A stretch of 64,000 bases of DNA from Clostridiaceae bacterium (GTDB taxonomy: Bacteria > Bacillota > Clostridia > Acetivibrionales > DUMB01): the NCBI GenBank assembly GCA_012840085.1, contig DUMB01000085.1, positions 1-64,000 on the forward strand, read 5' to 3'. Numbering within the stretch: position 1 is the stretch's first letter; every line of letters starts with the position of its first letter. Of the stretch, positions 8,398 through 16,577 are shown piece after piece. Under the pieces are notes generated by a model. It was not told the DNA's origin and searched no databases. It saw only the letters and a list, made by a program, of their open reading frames with translations. Both the position numbers and the translations under genes were made by a program.

Positions 8398-9621
8398 ATG
8401 AGCGAGGTCATTAACAATAGGGAGTACAGGCAGAAAGTATTAAAAGAGTTGATAATGGAGCTCCATAACGGCAAAAGCGTGGAGGAGGTAAAACCCAGGT
8501 TCGAAAAGCTTATTAAGGGAATATCTCCAAGTGAGATATCGGAAATGGAGAACGCTCTTATAATGGAGGGGATGCCGCTGGAACATGTTCAAAAACTTTG
8601 CGATGTACACGCAGCTGTATTTAAAGGCTCCATTGAGGAAATTCACAGTACCAAGGATCCTTCTGAAATTCCGGGACACCCGCTTCACACCTTTAAGATG
8701 GAGAACAGGGAAATTGAAAAGCTTATAAACGAGAGAATAAAGCCTCATCTTGCCGAATTCAAAAATAATGACAACGGAGATATAGTTAAAAACTTACTTG
8801 AGGATTTTAACCTTCTGTTAGAAGTAAGAAAACATTACAGCAGGAAAGAAAATCTTCTGTTTCCTTACCTGGAGAAATATGGAATAATGGCTCCTCCAAA
8901 AGTAATGTGGGGAGTGGATGATGAAATAAGAGCCGGCATAAAAGAAGTAATATCGCAGCTGTCCGACTACAAGGGAGACCGTGAAAATGTTGCCGATAAG
9001 ATTGAAGATGCAGTAAATAGAGTATTGGAAATGATTTTTAAAGAAGAAAACATATTATTCCCTATGGCTATAGAATCATTGTCGGAGGATGAATGGCTTA
9101 AGATCGCCCGGGAAAGTGACGAAATAGGTTATTGCCTGACGATGCCTCAAGAAACATGGAAACCTGAAAGAGTAAACATTGAACAGAAAATGGAGAAAGA
9201 AGGCCTGGAGAAAGTCGAGGAAGGGTATGTCAAATTTGAGACCGGTACATTGACTTATAAGGAAATTGAGTGCATGCTAAATACTTTGCCCTTTGATATA
9301 ACCTTCGTGGACAAGGATGGCATAGTTAAATATTTCTCCCAGGGTAAGGAAAGGATTTTTGCAAGGACAAAAGCGGTTATAGGAAGGACAGTACAAAACT
9401 GTCATCCACCTGCAAGCATACATGCTGTGGAGCAGGTGGTTGATGACCTTAGATCAGGAAGAAAAGACCATGTGGACTTTTGGATTCAAATGGGAGACGT
9501 TTATGCACTCATCAGATATTTTGCAGTAAGAAATAACAAGGGAGAGTTCCTTGGAATTCTGGAAGTTACTCAAAATATCAAGCCCATTAAGGATATAAAG
9601 GGTGAAAAAAGGCTTATTTAA
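8398..9621 (+). CDS. DUF438 / hemerythrin-like / PAS domain protein
   Basis: A 407-residue cytoplasmic protein. Order: DUF438 helical domain (about 1-75), a hemerythrin HHE-like four-helix domain (about 95-225) with candidate metal ligands in GHPLHTFKMENREIE, HYSRKENLLFP and KEENILFPMA, and a PAS domain (about 290-400) with FVDKDGIVKYFS. Hemerythrin domains bind a di-iron centre that senses O2 or NO, and PAS domains bind small ligands, so a redox or gas sensor is likely. There is no output domain. AGGAGG precedes the ATG. Its stop overlaps the stop of the converging carboxypeptidase gene. Confidence 0.82.
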   Translation: MSEVINNREYRQKVLKELIMELHNGKSVEEVKPRFEKLIKGISPSEISEMENALIMEGMPLEHVQKLCDVHAAVFKGSIEEIHSTKDPSEIPGHPLHTFKMENREIEKLINERIKPHLAEFKNNDNGDIVKNLLEDFNLLLEVRKHYSRKENLLFPYLEKYGIMAPPKVMWGVDDEIRAGIKEVISQLSDYKGDRENVADKIEDAVNRVLEMIFKEENILFPMAIESLSEDEWLKIARESDEIGYCLTMPQETWKPERVNIEQKMEKEGLEKVEEGYVKFETGTLTYKEIECMLNTLPFDITFVDKDGIVKYFSQGKERIFARTKAVIGRTVQNCHPPASIHAVEQVVDDLRSGRKDHVDFWIQMGDVYALIRYFAVRNNKGEFLGILEVTQNIKPIKDIKGEKRLI

Positions 9622-10906
9622 ATCTTTTTGAGGCATAAATTCTTCTTGATATTATTCTCAATGAAATCCTCATAATAATAAAGATAGCAACTAATGTAAG
9701 TATAATTGTTATGATGTTTTTCAGGGTATTATTTTGAGAAATGCCCTTTTTGATTTCTTCATTTATATCATTTTTAGGTGCTGCTTCAATAGATTTTGAA
9801 GCTATTATATCAACTTTGCCAAGCAGGGTGCCGTTTCTGGTACATTCAATGTAGCCCAGTACCTGGCCTGCCTGTACAGGGGCAACTATTTGGGGGTCAA
9901 TAACTTTATTAACGCTTATGTTCCATTTGCTTTTATCTATTGGCAGCACACATTCCAATTCATCAGAAGTGACGAGATCCAGCATTTCTGTATTGTCTTC
10001 CGCTTCGGAAACATACACGGATTTTACTGTCTGGTTTTTGTCTATAACCTTTTGCAGAGCAAAGTTTTTAAAACCATATTCCAGTAGTTTTTCAGAATAT
10101 GTATATGAGTTTTCTGTCGGGGTTGTTTGCATTACACCCATGACAACTCCAATTAACTCCATACCTTCATCATTTATTGCCGAAGATACGAGATTCTGTC
10201 CGGCCGGGCCAGTATATCCCGTCTTTATGCCGGTTACACGAAAGAGTTCGTTCTTGGAATTTCTTAAAAGCTTATTGGTGGAATATAAAACCGGCCAATC
10301 ATCATGTTTGTTTGTCGGTGGCATTTGATAGCTTTTCTTTTCAACGATTTTTCTGAATTCTTCATTGCGCATGGCATATACCGCAATTTTTGCCATATCT
10401 GCTGCAGTCGTATAGTGGTTATCATCATGCGCACCGCAAGGATTTTCAAAATGGGTGTCTAAAGCCCCAATTTCACGGGCTTTCTCATTCATGAGATCGA
10501 TGAAATCCTGACGGGTATCACATAAATTTTCTGCAATAATATTGGCAGTTTCATTTGCAGAACTAATGAGCATTGCATCCAGCAAATTTCTCATGGGAAT
10601 TTGCTCACCGGGCATTATACCTATATTCATGCCGTCTTTTCCTATATCATAAACTGCTTCTTTGCTTGCAGTCATTATTTGATCCGGATCTCCCAGTTCA
10701 AGGGCGAGTATTGCTGTCATAATTTTTGTTGTACTTGCAGGATACAGTCTCGTTTCGGTGGCGTTATGCTCATAAAGAACCTGACCGGTCTTTGCATCAA
10801 CAAGTATGTACGCACGTGCGTTAAAGTTAAGCTCTTCTGCGCTTACTGAAATAAAATTACATACAAAAACAAGTAATGTCATCATAAAAGTAAAATACCT
10901 TTTCAT
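9614..10906 (-). CDS. D-alanyl-D-alanine carboxypeptidase (DacF-like, low-mass PBP)
   Basis: A 430-residue exported peptidoglycan carboxypeptidase that trims the terminal D-Ala of stem peptides. It has a signal peptide (residues 1-23), the SxxK motif STTK (Ser58, Lys61), SAN in the SSANETAN segment and KTG in IKTGYTG. A beta-rich C-terminal domain and a C-terminal anchor helix (about 400-420) follow. The start is ATG 10906 because GGAGG sits just before it; the TTG at 10918 overlaps that site. The sequence resembles the sporulation-associated DacF branch, but a vegetative role is possible. Confidence 0.9.
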   Translation of the reverse strand: MKRYFTFMMTLLVFVCNFISVSAEELNFNARAYILVDAKTGQVLYEHNATETRLYPASTTKIMTAILALELGDPDQIMTASKEAVYDIGKDGMNIGIMPGEQIPMRNLLDAMLISSANETANIIAENLCDTRQDFIDLMNEKAREIGALDTHFENPCGAHDDNHYTTAADMAKIAVYAMRNEEFRKIVEKKSYQMPPTNKHDDWPVLYSTNKLLRNSKNELFRVTGIKTGYTGPAGQNLVSSAINDEGMELIGVVMGVMQTTPTENSYTYSEKLLEYGFKNFALQKVIDKNQTVKSVYVSEAEDNTEMLDLVTSDELECVLPIDKSKWNISVNKVIDPQIVAPVQAGQVLGYIECTRNGTLLGKVDIIASKSIEAAPKNDINEEIKKGISQNNTLKNIITIILTLVAIFIIMRISLRIISRRIYASKRFK

Positions 10907-10985
10907 TAGTACCTCCAAAACCTGTCACTGGTAATCTTGCATAAATTAACACGCGAAGCTGCCATTTATACGGTATATCTGATTC

Positions 10986-11108
10986 AACTTGTTCGCCAGC
11001 TAATGAGATAGCATTGTGGAGAGTTTTAGGTATATTTTTATAAGCTCTAAAGCCCTAAACTCCTGCCTTAGATGAACTCTTGCCATAGAAATGCCGGCAC
11101 TGCAAGTT
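10986..11108 (+). repeat. Interspersed inverted-end element, copy B (full length)
   Basis: The ends AACTTGTTCGCCAGC (10986-11000) and GCCGGCACTGCAAGTT (to 11108) are inverted repeats. The core TAATGAGATAGCATTGTG follows the left end. An inner helix GAGTTTTAGG / CCCTAAACTC is present here but built from different bases in copies A and C. Confidence 0.85.
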
Positions 11109-11294
11109 GTTTTTAATAATTTCACAATAAGAAGTATACCAGAAAAATATTCAAAAATGTATACTTTTAGGAAAAGATATGACTTGAAAAAAAAGGAAAT
11201 TAGGTTCTGCTTCAGAACATATCTGTATTGTTTGAAATAGTAATAAATGGTATAATATGTAATACAAGCTAATAATCGTGCAGGTGAATAATTT

Positions 11295-12077
11295 ATGAAA
11301 TTTTATATACTGAACAGGGAAATAACCGTAAAAAGTGATGTTATCATAACATTGGCTGTTTTTTTGGCAGTGCTTATTGGAATGGCTGTATATGCAATAA
11401 CTGCAAAAGGCGGAGATATTGTCATCTATGGGGATGGAGAAATAGAAGACTTTTCTGACAATCATACTAATTCAGATAAGAATTCTAAATTGAGCTCGGA
11501 AAAAACTGCTGGTGATGAAGTTGAAGCAGGTAATACTGAGAAGGTCAGCAGTGAGAATGACAATGAGCATAATAAAACTGAAGAAATAAAAGTCTATGTC
11601 ATCGGCTGTGTAAAAAATCCAGGAATAGTAACTTTAAAGAAAGGCCAGCTTATAGATGATGCAGTCAAAGCGGCAGGAGGGCTGACAGATGATGCAGATA
11701 TCTATAACATTAACCTTGTGTACAGCCTTAATGAAAACATGATGCTCCGTATAAAATCTAAGAACGAAGTGAATGAAGAAGAAAATGAAGGCGAAATGCG
11801 TGAAGAAGGGAAGGGGGTAGCCATAATTACCGATGAAGGTGCCGGAGTTAATACTGCCGGGCAAGGTACAAGCAATAAGACAGGAAAGATCAACATAAAT
11901 ACTGCATCTGTGAATGAACTTGATACCCTGCCGGGAATAGGAATTGCCACAGCAAATGATATCATTGCGTATAGAGAGGCAAACGGGAAATTCAAGTCTA
12001 TTGAAGACATTATGAAAGTACCCCGGATAAAAGAAAACAGGTTTAATAATATAAAAGATTTTATTACAGTTGACTAA
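11295..12077 (+). CDS. comEA: ComEA-like protein (SLBB plus helix-hairpin-helix)
   Basis: A 260-residue protein with one N-terminal membrane anchor (about 14-36), an acidic Ser/Glu-rich linker (about 45-95), an SLBB domain (IKVYVIGCVKNPGIVTLKKG, about 97-150) and a C-terminal helix-hairpin-helix DNA-binding domain (INTASVNELDTLPGIGIATA). ComEA proteins bind incoming DNA at the outer face of the membrane during transformation. No other competence gene is nearby, so its role here is not certain. A weak CAGGTGA ribosome site precedes the ATG. Confidence 0.85.
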   Translation: MKFYILNREITVKSDVIITLAVFLAVLIGMAVYAITAKGGDIVIYGDGEIEDFSDNHTNSDKNSKLSSEKTAGDEVEAGNTEKVSSENDNEHNKTEEIKVYVIGCVKNPGIVTLKKGQLIDDAVKAAGGLTDDADIYNINLVYSLNENMMLRIKSKNEVNEEENEGEMREEGKGVAIITDEGAGVNTAGQGTSNKTGKININTASVNELDTLPGIGIATANDIIAYREANGKFKSIEDIMKVPRIKENRFNNIKDFITVD

Positions 12078-12084
12078 TTATATA

Positions 12085-12160
12085 GCGGATTAACCAGTAT
12101 GATTAATTACACAGCAGATTAACCAGTGCGTAAAACTACATTGTTGATGAACCGGTGCAG
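12085..12160. repeat. Three degenerate direct repeats after comEA, period about 29-30
   Basis: GCGGATTAACCAGTAT (12085), GCAGATTAACCAGTGC (12114) and TTGATGAACCGGTGCAG (12144) are spaced 29-30 bp apart, starting just after the comEA stop. Confidence 0.55.
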
Positions 12161-12200
12161 AAAGCTGCAACAGTCAGGCAAGTAAGGGCTAAAGCAACGT

Positions 12201-12350
12201 TTACCCGTTCATAACAGGCAGAATGATAAGTGAAGATATCAGATAACCTATTGCCAGCACAAGACTGGGCAGAACAAATATAAAAAGGAAATAGTTTCTT
12301 ATTTTTTTTCTTCTGTACCTTTTGAATTTTTCCACTCTTTTCGTTCTCAT
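12201..12350 (-). CDS. Small single-pass membrane protein, 49 residues
   Basis: Reading MRTKRVEKFKRYRRKK, then a hydrophobic stretch (IRNYFLFIFVLPSLVLAIGY) and ending LPVMNG. A strong AGGAAGGAG ribosome site lies before the ATG at 12350. The very basic start plus one helix predicts an N-in membrane anchor. Its start resembles that of the 91-residue protein at 43401 (RLERFREARKYRRK), hinting at a shared anchor type. It could be a truncated remnant of a larger anchored protein. Function unknown. It points away from the hisS promoter. Confidence 0.6.
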   Translation of the reverse strand: MRTKRVEKFKRYRRKKIRNYFLFIFVLPSLVLAIGYLISSLIILPVMNG

Positions 12351-12481
12351 AATCTTACTCCTTCCTCTTTAGTTTGCCACTTTATACCATGATTATACCA
12401 TGGATTCCTGTTTTACAAATATTTCCGGGAAATGATGTACAACAAGTTACGTTGCCCTGATAAAGTTTATTTGTTTATATA

Positions 12482-12510
12482 TTGACAATAGCTGCCTGCA
12501 TATTTAAAAT
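12482..12510 (+). promoter_or_regulatory. Sigma-A promoter of hisS-aspS
   Basis: TTGACA (12482-12487), 17 bp, TAAAAT (12505-12510). Transcription should start near 12517, giving a leader of about 145 nt before hisS. Confidence 0.75.
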
Positions 12511-12516
12511 ATAAGT

Positions 12517-12663
12517 ATCATGTAACCTCGTCTGTTCAGATTTAATTGAACCAGAGTGGGCGATATAAGCCTATTTTAGGGTGACACAGCGGGAATTAAT
12601 CCTCTCGTCCCTGGTATGTCAGTTGGACGGGGGGTTTTTTAATATGTTTATGGAGGTTTGAAA
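12517..12663 (+). promoter_or_regulatory. T-box-like attenuator leader of hisS-aspS
   Basis: A terminator CCTCTCGTCC (12601-12610) / GGACGGGGGG (12625-12634) with T6 competes with an antiterminator in which AGGG (12578-12581) pairs with CCCT (12609-12612) and GCG (12589-12591) with CGT (12606-12608). The 7-nt bulge reads TGACACA where T-boxes have TGGNACC, and the leader is too short for a standard Stem I. It is either a diverged T-box or a remnant with attenuator function. Confidence 0.6.
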
Positions 12664-13923
12664 ATGTTAACAAAAGCGCCAAAAGGGACTAAAGACATTC
12701 TTCCATCTGAGGTCTATAAATGGCAGTATATTGAAAGCATAATAGCAGATGTATGCAGAAGTTTTGGCTATAAAGAAATTCGTATTCCCGTATTTGAGCA
12801 TACAGAGTTATTTCAGAGAGGCGTAGGAGACACAACGGATATAGTGCAGAAGGAAATGTATACTTTCCTTGACAAAGGGGGAAGAAGCATTACCTTAAGG
12901 CCGGAAGGAACTGCGGGAGTTGTCAGGAGCTACATAGAGCACGGAATGTCTTCTTTGCCACAGCCTATAAAGCTGTACTACAACATAACTGCTTACAGGC
13001 ATGAGAACGTTCAGAAAGGCCGTTACAGAGAGTTTCACCAATTTGGGGTGGAAGCATTTGGTGCAAAAGGTCCGTCAATTGATGTTGAAGTTATCAGTAT
13101 ATTGGACCTGCTCTTTAAAAAGTTGGGCATAAAGGGTGTAGAACTGAATATCAACAGTATAGGATGTCCTGTCTGCAGGAGAGAATACAATATAAAACTG
13201 AAAGAATTTGTTAAGCCTGTTATTGAACATTTATGTGAGAACTGCAAAACCAGATATGAGAGAAACCCCTTGCGTATTTTGGACTGCAAGGAAGATAAGT
13301 GCAAGAGCTATTTAAAAGATGCTCCTGCATTGATTGATAACTTGTGTGATGAGTGTACTGAGCATTTTGAAGGTTTAAAAGCAGGACTTGATAATTTGGG
13401 AATAGAATACAAAGTTGAGAAAAACATAGTTAGGGGTCTTGATTATTATACAAAAACTGTATTTGAGTTTGTTTCCAAAAACGTCGGAACTCAGGGTACC
13501 ATATGCGGAGGCGGCCGGTATGATGGCCTGATTGAGACCTGCGGTGGTACTCCGACACCGGGAATAGGTTTTGCACTTGGAATGGAAAGACTTCTTCTTG
13601 AAATGGAAAGTCAGGGTATAGCAATACCTAATGATGAAGATATAGAAATATATGTGGCTACAATAGGTGAAAAGGCAGACAGATATGCCAGCAAACTTGT
13701 GTACCGGTTAAGAAGTGAAGGAATAAGTGCAGAAAAAGATCTGATGGGGAGAAGTCTTAAAGCCCAGATGAAGCATGCTGACAAACTGGGAGTAAAATAT
13801 GTGGTGGTACTGGGTGATGATGAGATAGACAGCAACAGGACCGTGCTTAAGAATATGAAAACCGGACAACAAAAGGACGTAAGCCTTGATTCCATCCTGG
13901 ATCGCTTAAGAAGAAAGGAATAG
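12664..13923 (+). CDS. hisS: Histidyl-tRNA synthetase
   Basis: A 419-residue class II synthetase charging tRNA-His. It shows class II motif 1 near residues 45-60, motif 2 in the YRHENVQKGRYREFHQ region and the histidine-A motif GLDYYTKTVFEF. Motif 3 follows as GIGFALGMERLLL, then the anticodon-binding domain from about residue 320. It has the usual bacterial length. GGAGG at 12652-12656 favours ATG 12664 over a TTG six bases upstream. It forms an operon with aspS, 19 bp downstream, a pairing common in Firmicutes. Confidence 0.96.
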   Translation: MLTKAPKGTKDILPSEVYKWQYIESIIADVCRSFGYKEIRIPVFEHTELFQRGVGDTTDIVQKEMYTFLDKGGRSITLRPEGTAGVVRSYIEHGMSSLPQPIKLYYNITAYRHENVQKGRYREFHQFGVEAFGAKGPSIDVEVISILDLLFKKLGIKGVELNINSIGCPVCRREYNIKLKEFVKPVIEHLCENCKTRYERNPLRILDCKEDKCKSYLKDAPALIDNLCDECTEHFEGLKAGLDNLGIEYKVEKNIVRGLDYYTKTVFEFVSKNVGTQGTICGGGRYDGLIETCGGTPTPGIGFALGMERLLLEMESQGIAIPNDEDIEIYVATIGEKADRYASKLVYRLRSEGISAEKDLMGRSLKAQMKHADKLGVKYVVVLGDDEIDSNRTVLKNMKTGQQKDVSLDSILDRLRRKE

Positions 13924-13942
13924 TTAATGGAGGAAGGATAAT

Positions 13943-15736
13943 ATGAGCGAATCTATTTATGGTTTAAAAAGGACACATATGTGTACCGAATTAAGTGCCC
14001 GAAACATTGGGGAAAAAGTTACTGTTATGGGCTGGGTTCATAAAAGCAGAAATCTTGGCGGAGTAATATTTGTCAGTTTAAGAGACAGAACCGGGCTGCT
14101 TCAGGTAACTTTTTACAGCGAGCAAGATGAAGAACTTTTTAAAAAGGCTGAAACATTAAAAAGTGAGTTTGTAATTGCCGTAGTTGGCACTGTAGCCGGA
14201 AGGACACCTGAAAACATAAACCCCAAAATGAAAACCGGAGAAATAGAGGTTATCGGCGAGGAATTGAGAGTTTTGAACAGTGCTGAGACACCCCCGATAT
14301 ATATTGAAGAAGATCTGGATGCTAATGAAGCCATAAGGCTTAAATACAGATATCTTGATCTCAGAAGGCCTGATATGCAGAGGAATCTTTTATTAAGACA
14401 CAGGGTAGCAAAAATTGCCAGAGACTATTTTGACGAGCAGGGCTTTGTTGAGATCGAGACGCCAATGCTTACAAAAAGTACACCTGAAGGTGCAAGGGAT
14501 TACCTGGTACCCAGCAGGGTTCATCCTGGGAAGTTTTATGCACTGCCTCAATCACCGCAGCTTTTCAAACAGTTGCTCATGGTTTCAGGTTATGACAGGT
14601 ATTTTCAGATAGCAAAATGTTTCAGGGATGAAGATTTAAGGGCTGACAGGCAACCTGAATTTACCCAGATTGACATTGAAATGTCTTTTGTGGATGTTGA
14701 TGATGTTCTTACGGTAAATGAAGGATTTATCAAGAGGGTGTTCAAGGAAGCCCTTGGAGTGGATGTTGAAACTCCCTTCGTAAGAATGTCATATAAAGAG
14801 GCCATGGAAAGATATGGTTCGGACAAACCTGATATAAGATTCGGCCTTGAACTTGTTAATCTATCTGATATAGCTGAAAATTGCGGATTTAAAGTGTTCT
14901 CAGATGCAGTAAAAAGCGGTGGAAGCGTACGTGCCATAAATGCCAAAGGTTGCGGTGCAAAATTCAGCAGGCGTGAAATAGACAGCCTTGCGGATGTGGT
15001 AAAGACATACAGGGCAAAGGGCCTGGCATGGATTGCTGTGGAAGAGAACGGTTTAAAATCCCCGATAACCAAGTTTTTGAGTGAAGATGAAGTTAAAGCG
15101 ATACTGGAAAGAATGAAAGCTGAACCTGGCGATCTTATTTGTTTTGTAGCGGACAGGAATGATATTGTATGTACATCACTCGGCCAACTGCGCCTTGAAA
15201 TTGCCAGAAGGCTTAACATTCTTGATAATAAAGTGTTCAAATTTTTGTGGGTAACTGAATTTCCGCTCTTCGAATACGATGAAGAAGAAAAGCGCTGGGT
15301 TGCTATGCACCATCCATTTACATCGCCTATGGATGAAGATATACCCAAGCTTGATACTAACCCGGGTGAAGTTCGTGCAAAAGCGTATGATATAATTCTT
15401 AATGGAGTCGAGCTGGGAGGCGGAAGTATAAGAATACACAGCCAGGAACTGCAATCCAAAATGTTCAGCCTGATAGGTTTTACCAAGGAACAGGCCTGGG
15501 AAAGATTTGGCTTCCTGCTTGAGGCCTTTAAATATGGTACACCGCCTCACGGTGGCATGGCATATGGCCTTGACAGGCTGATAATGCTTATGGCCGGAGC
15601 AAGCAGTATCAGGGATGTTATAGCATTTCCAAAGGTACAGAATGCTTCATGCCTTATGACAAATGCTCCTGATTATGTTGATGAGAAACAGCTTGAGGAA
15701 CTGCATATAAATATAAAGACAGAAGTTGAGAGTTAG
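13943..15736 (+). CDS. aspS: Aspartyl-tRNA synthetase
   Basis: A 597-residue bacterial-type class II synthetase: OB-fold anticodon-binding domain (about 1-110), catalytic core with FVEIETPMLTKSTPEGARDY and FRDEDLRADRQPEFTQID, the GAD insertion domain (about 290-420), and motif 3 GLDRLIMLMAG near residue 540. The length and GAD domain mark the bacterial form. Whether it also charges tRNA-Asn depends on genes not in this window. GGAGGAAGGA precedes the ATG. It is cotranscribed with hisS. Confidence 0.96.
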   Translation: MSESIYGLKRTHMCTELSARNIGEKVTVMGWVHKSRNLGGVIFVSLRDRTGLLQVTFYSEQDEELFKKAETLKSEFVIAVVGTVAGRTPENINPKMKTGEIEVIGEELRVLNSAETPPIYIEEDLDANEAIRLKYRYLDLRRPDMQRNLLLRHRVAKIARDYFDEQGFVEIETPMLTKSTPEGARDYLVPSRVHPGKFYALPQSPQLFKQLLMVSGYDRYFQIAKCFRDEDLRADRQPEFTQIDIEMSFVDVDDVLTVNEGFIKRVFKEALGVDVETPFVRMSYKEAMERYGSDKPDIRFGLELVNLSDIAENCGFKVFSDAVKSGGSVRAINAKGCGAKFSRREIDSLADVVKTYRAKGLAWIAVEENGLKSPITKFLSEDEVKAILERMKAEPGDLICFVADRNDIVCTSLGQLRLEIARRLNILDNKVFKFLWVTEFPLFEYDEEEKRWVAMHHPFTSPMDEDIPKLDTNPGEVRAKAYDIILNGVELGGGSIRIHSQELQSKMFSLIGFTKEQAWERFGFLLEAFKYGTPPHGGMAYGLDRLIMLMAGASSIRDVIAFPKVQNASCLMTNAPDYVDEKQLEELHINIKTEVES

Positions 15737-15846
15737 AGGCCTTATATTGAAGGCTGAAGGAAAATGAGGACATTTCTTAATGTAAGGAGAGTATATCCTG
15801 CTTAAAAGAGTGTCCTCTTACTTTATATTTGAAGGGAGATGTACCG

Positions 15847-16368
15847 ATGACGGGAAAAACTGTTGTCAGGGAAACACTTGACTGGATTTTACACATTGTT
15901 ATAGCTGTTGTCATTGGATTTCTTATAGTGACATTTGTCGCTCAGAGAACCATAGTACATGATGTATCTATGCAGCCTACCCTATATGAGGGTGACAACC
16001 TCATTGTGGAGAAAATCAGCCCCAGGATTAATAATCTGAAACGGGGAGATATTATTGTATTCCATGAACCTCAGGGAGATAGGCAGCTTATAAAGAGATT
16101 GATAGCGGTTGCAGGTGACACGGTAGAAATAAAGGATGGAAAAGTTTTTGTAAATGGAGAAGCTCTTGAGGAAAATTATATAAAGGGAGACTTTACGCCG
16201 CAGGGTGAATACAGCATTCTTACAGTTGGAGAGGGTAAATTGTTTGTTTTGGGAGATAACAGAATGAACAGCCGTGACAGCAGGAGCTTTGGCACTATTG
16301 ACATCAGCCAGGTGACAGGTAAGGCTATATTAAGGTTTTACCCCTTTAATAAAATAGGTATACTATAA
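15847..16368 (+). CDS. lepB: Signal peptidase I
   Basis: A 173-residue type I signal peptidase with one N-terminal membrane helix (about 13-32). The catalytic Ser41 is in SMQPTL and the general-base Lys83 in IKRLIAVAGD, followed by the GDNRMNSRDSRSFG box. It cleaves signal peptides from exported proteins at the outer membrane face. The short length is usual for Gram-positive enzymes. ATG 15847 is preceded by AAGGGAG; the in-frame TTG 18 bp upstream overlaps that site. A 28-bp perfect hairpin follows the gene. Confidence 0.94.
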   Translation: MTGKTVVRETLDWILHIVIAVVIGFLIVTFVAQRTIVHDVSMQPTLYEGDNLIVEKISPRINNLKRGDIIVFHEPQGDRQLIKRLIAVAGDTVEIKDGKVFVNGEALEENYIKGDFTPQGEYSILTVGEGKLFVLGDNRMNSRDSRSFGTIDISQVTGKAILRFYPFNKIGIL

Positions 16369-16412
16369 GCAGTTACCAGACAAGGGTTATAAACAAGAGG
16401 GACGGTTTTTCT

Positions 16413-16472
16413 AGACAAGGGGGACGGTTCTTCTGTCTGAAAGCTCAGACAGAAGAACCGTCCCCCTTGTCT
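16413..16472. repeat. 28-bp perfect inverted repeat (4-nt loop) after lepB
   Basis: The left arm 16413-16440 begins AGACAAGGGGGACGGTTC; the right arm 16445-16472 is its exact complement; the loop is AAGC. A degraded half copy (ACAAGAGGGACGGTTTTTC) lies just upstream at 16393-16411. It may stop transcription in both directions but has no T run. GGGGACGGTTCT-type repeats recur in many Firmicutes genomes. Confidence 0.9.
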
Positions 16473-16484
16473 GTTTATTGCCTA

Positions 16485-16513
16485 TTGCAATTTCTAAATA
16501 TATTATTTATAAT
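16485..16513 (+). promoter_or_regulatory. Sigma-A promoter of the lacI-type gene
   Basis: TTGCAA (16485-16490), 17 bp, TATAAT (16508-16513). The operator at 16519-16538 covers the predicted start point. Confidence 0.75.
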
Positions 16514-16518
16514 AGTTA

Positions 16519-16538
16519 TTAGAAAAACGTTTTTTTAA
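16519..16538. promoter_or_regulatory. LacI-family operator 1 (autoregulatory)
   Basis: TAGAAAAAC / GTTTTTTTA around a central CG, one mismatch from perfect symmetry. It lies immediately downstream of the -10 box and matches operator 2 at 17719, consistent with self-repression. Confidence 0.75.
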
Positions 16539-16577
16539 CTAATTAATATTTTTACTATTTGACAAGGACGTGAATAA

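Noticed and set aside
14605-15486. Long minus-strand frame inside aspS
   Set aside because: It is the Ser/Leu-rich antisense shadow of a conserved gene. No promoter or ribosome site was found.
15737-15846. Terminator between aspS and lepB
   Set aside because: GAGGACA and TGTCCTC are inverted around about 40 bp, but the loop is long and the T run is weak. Not called.
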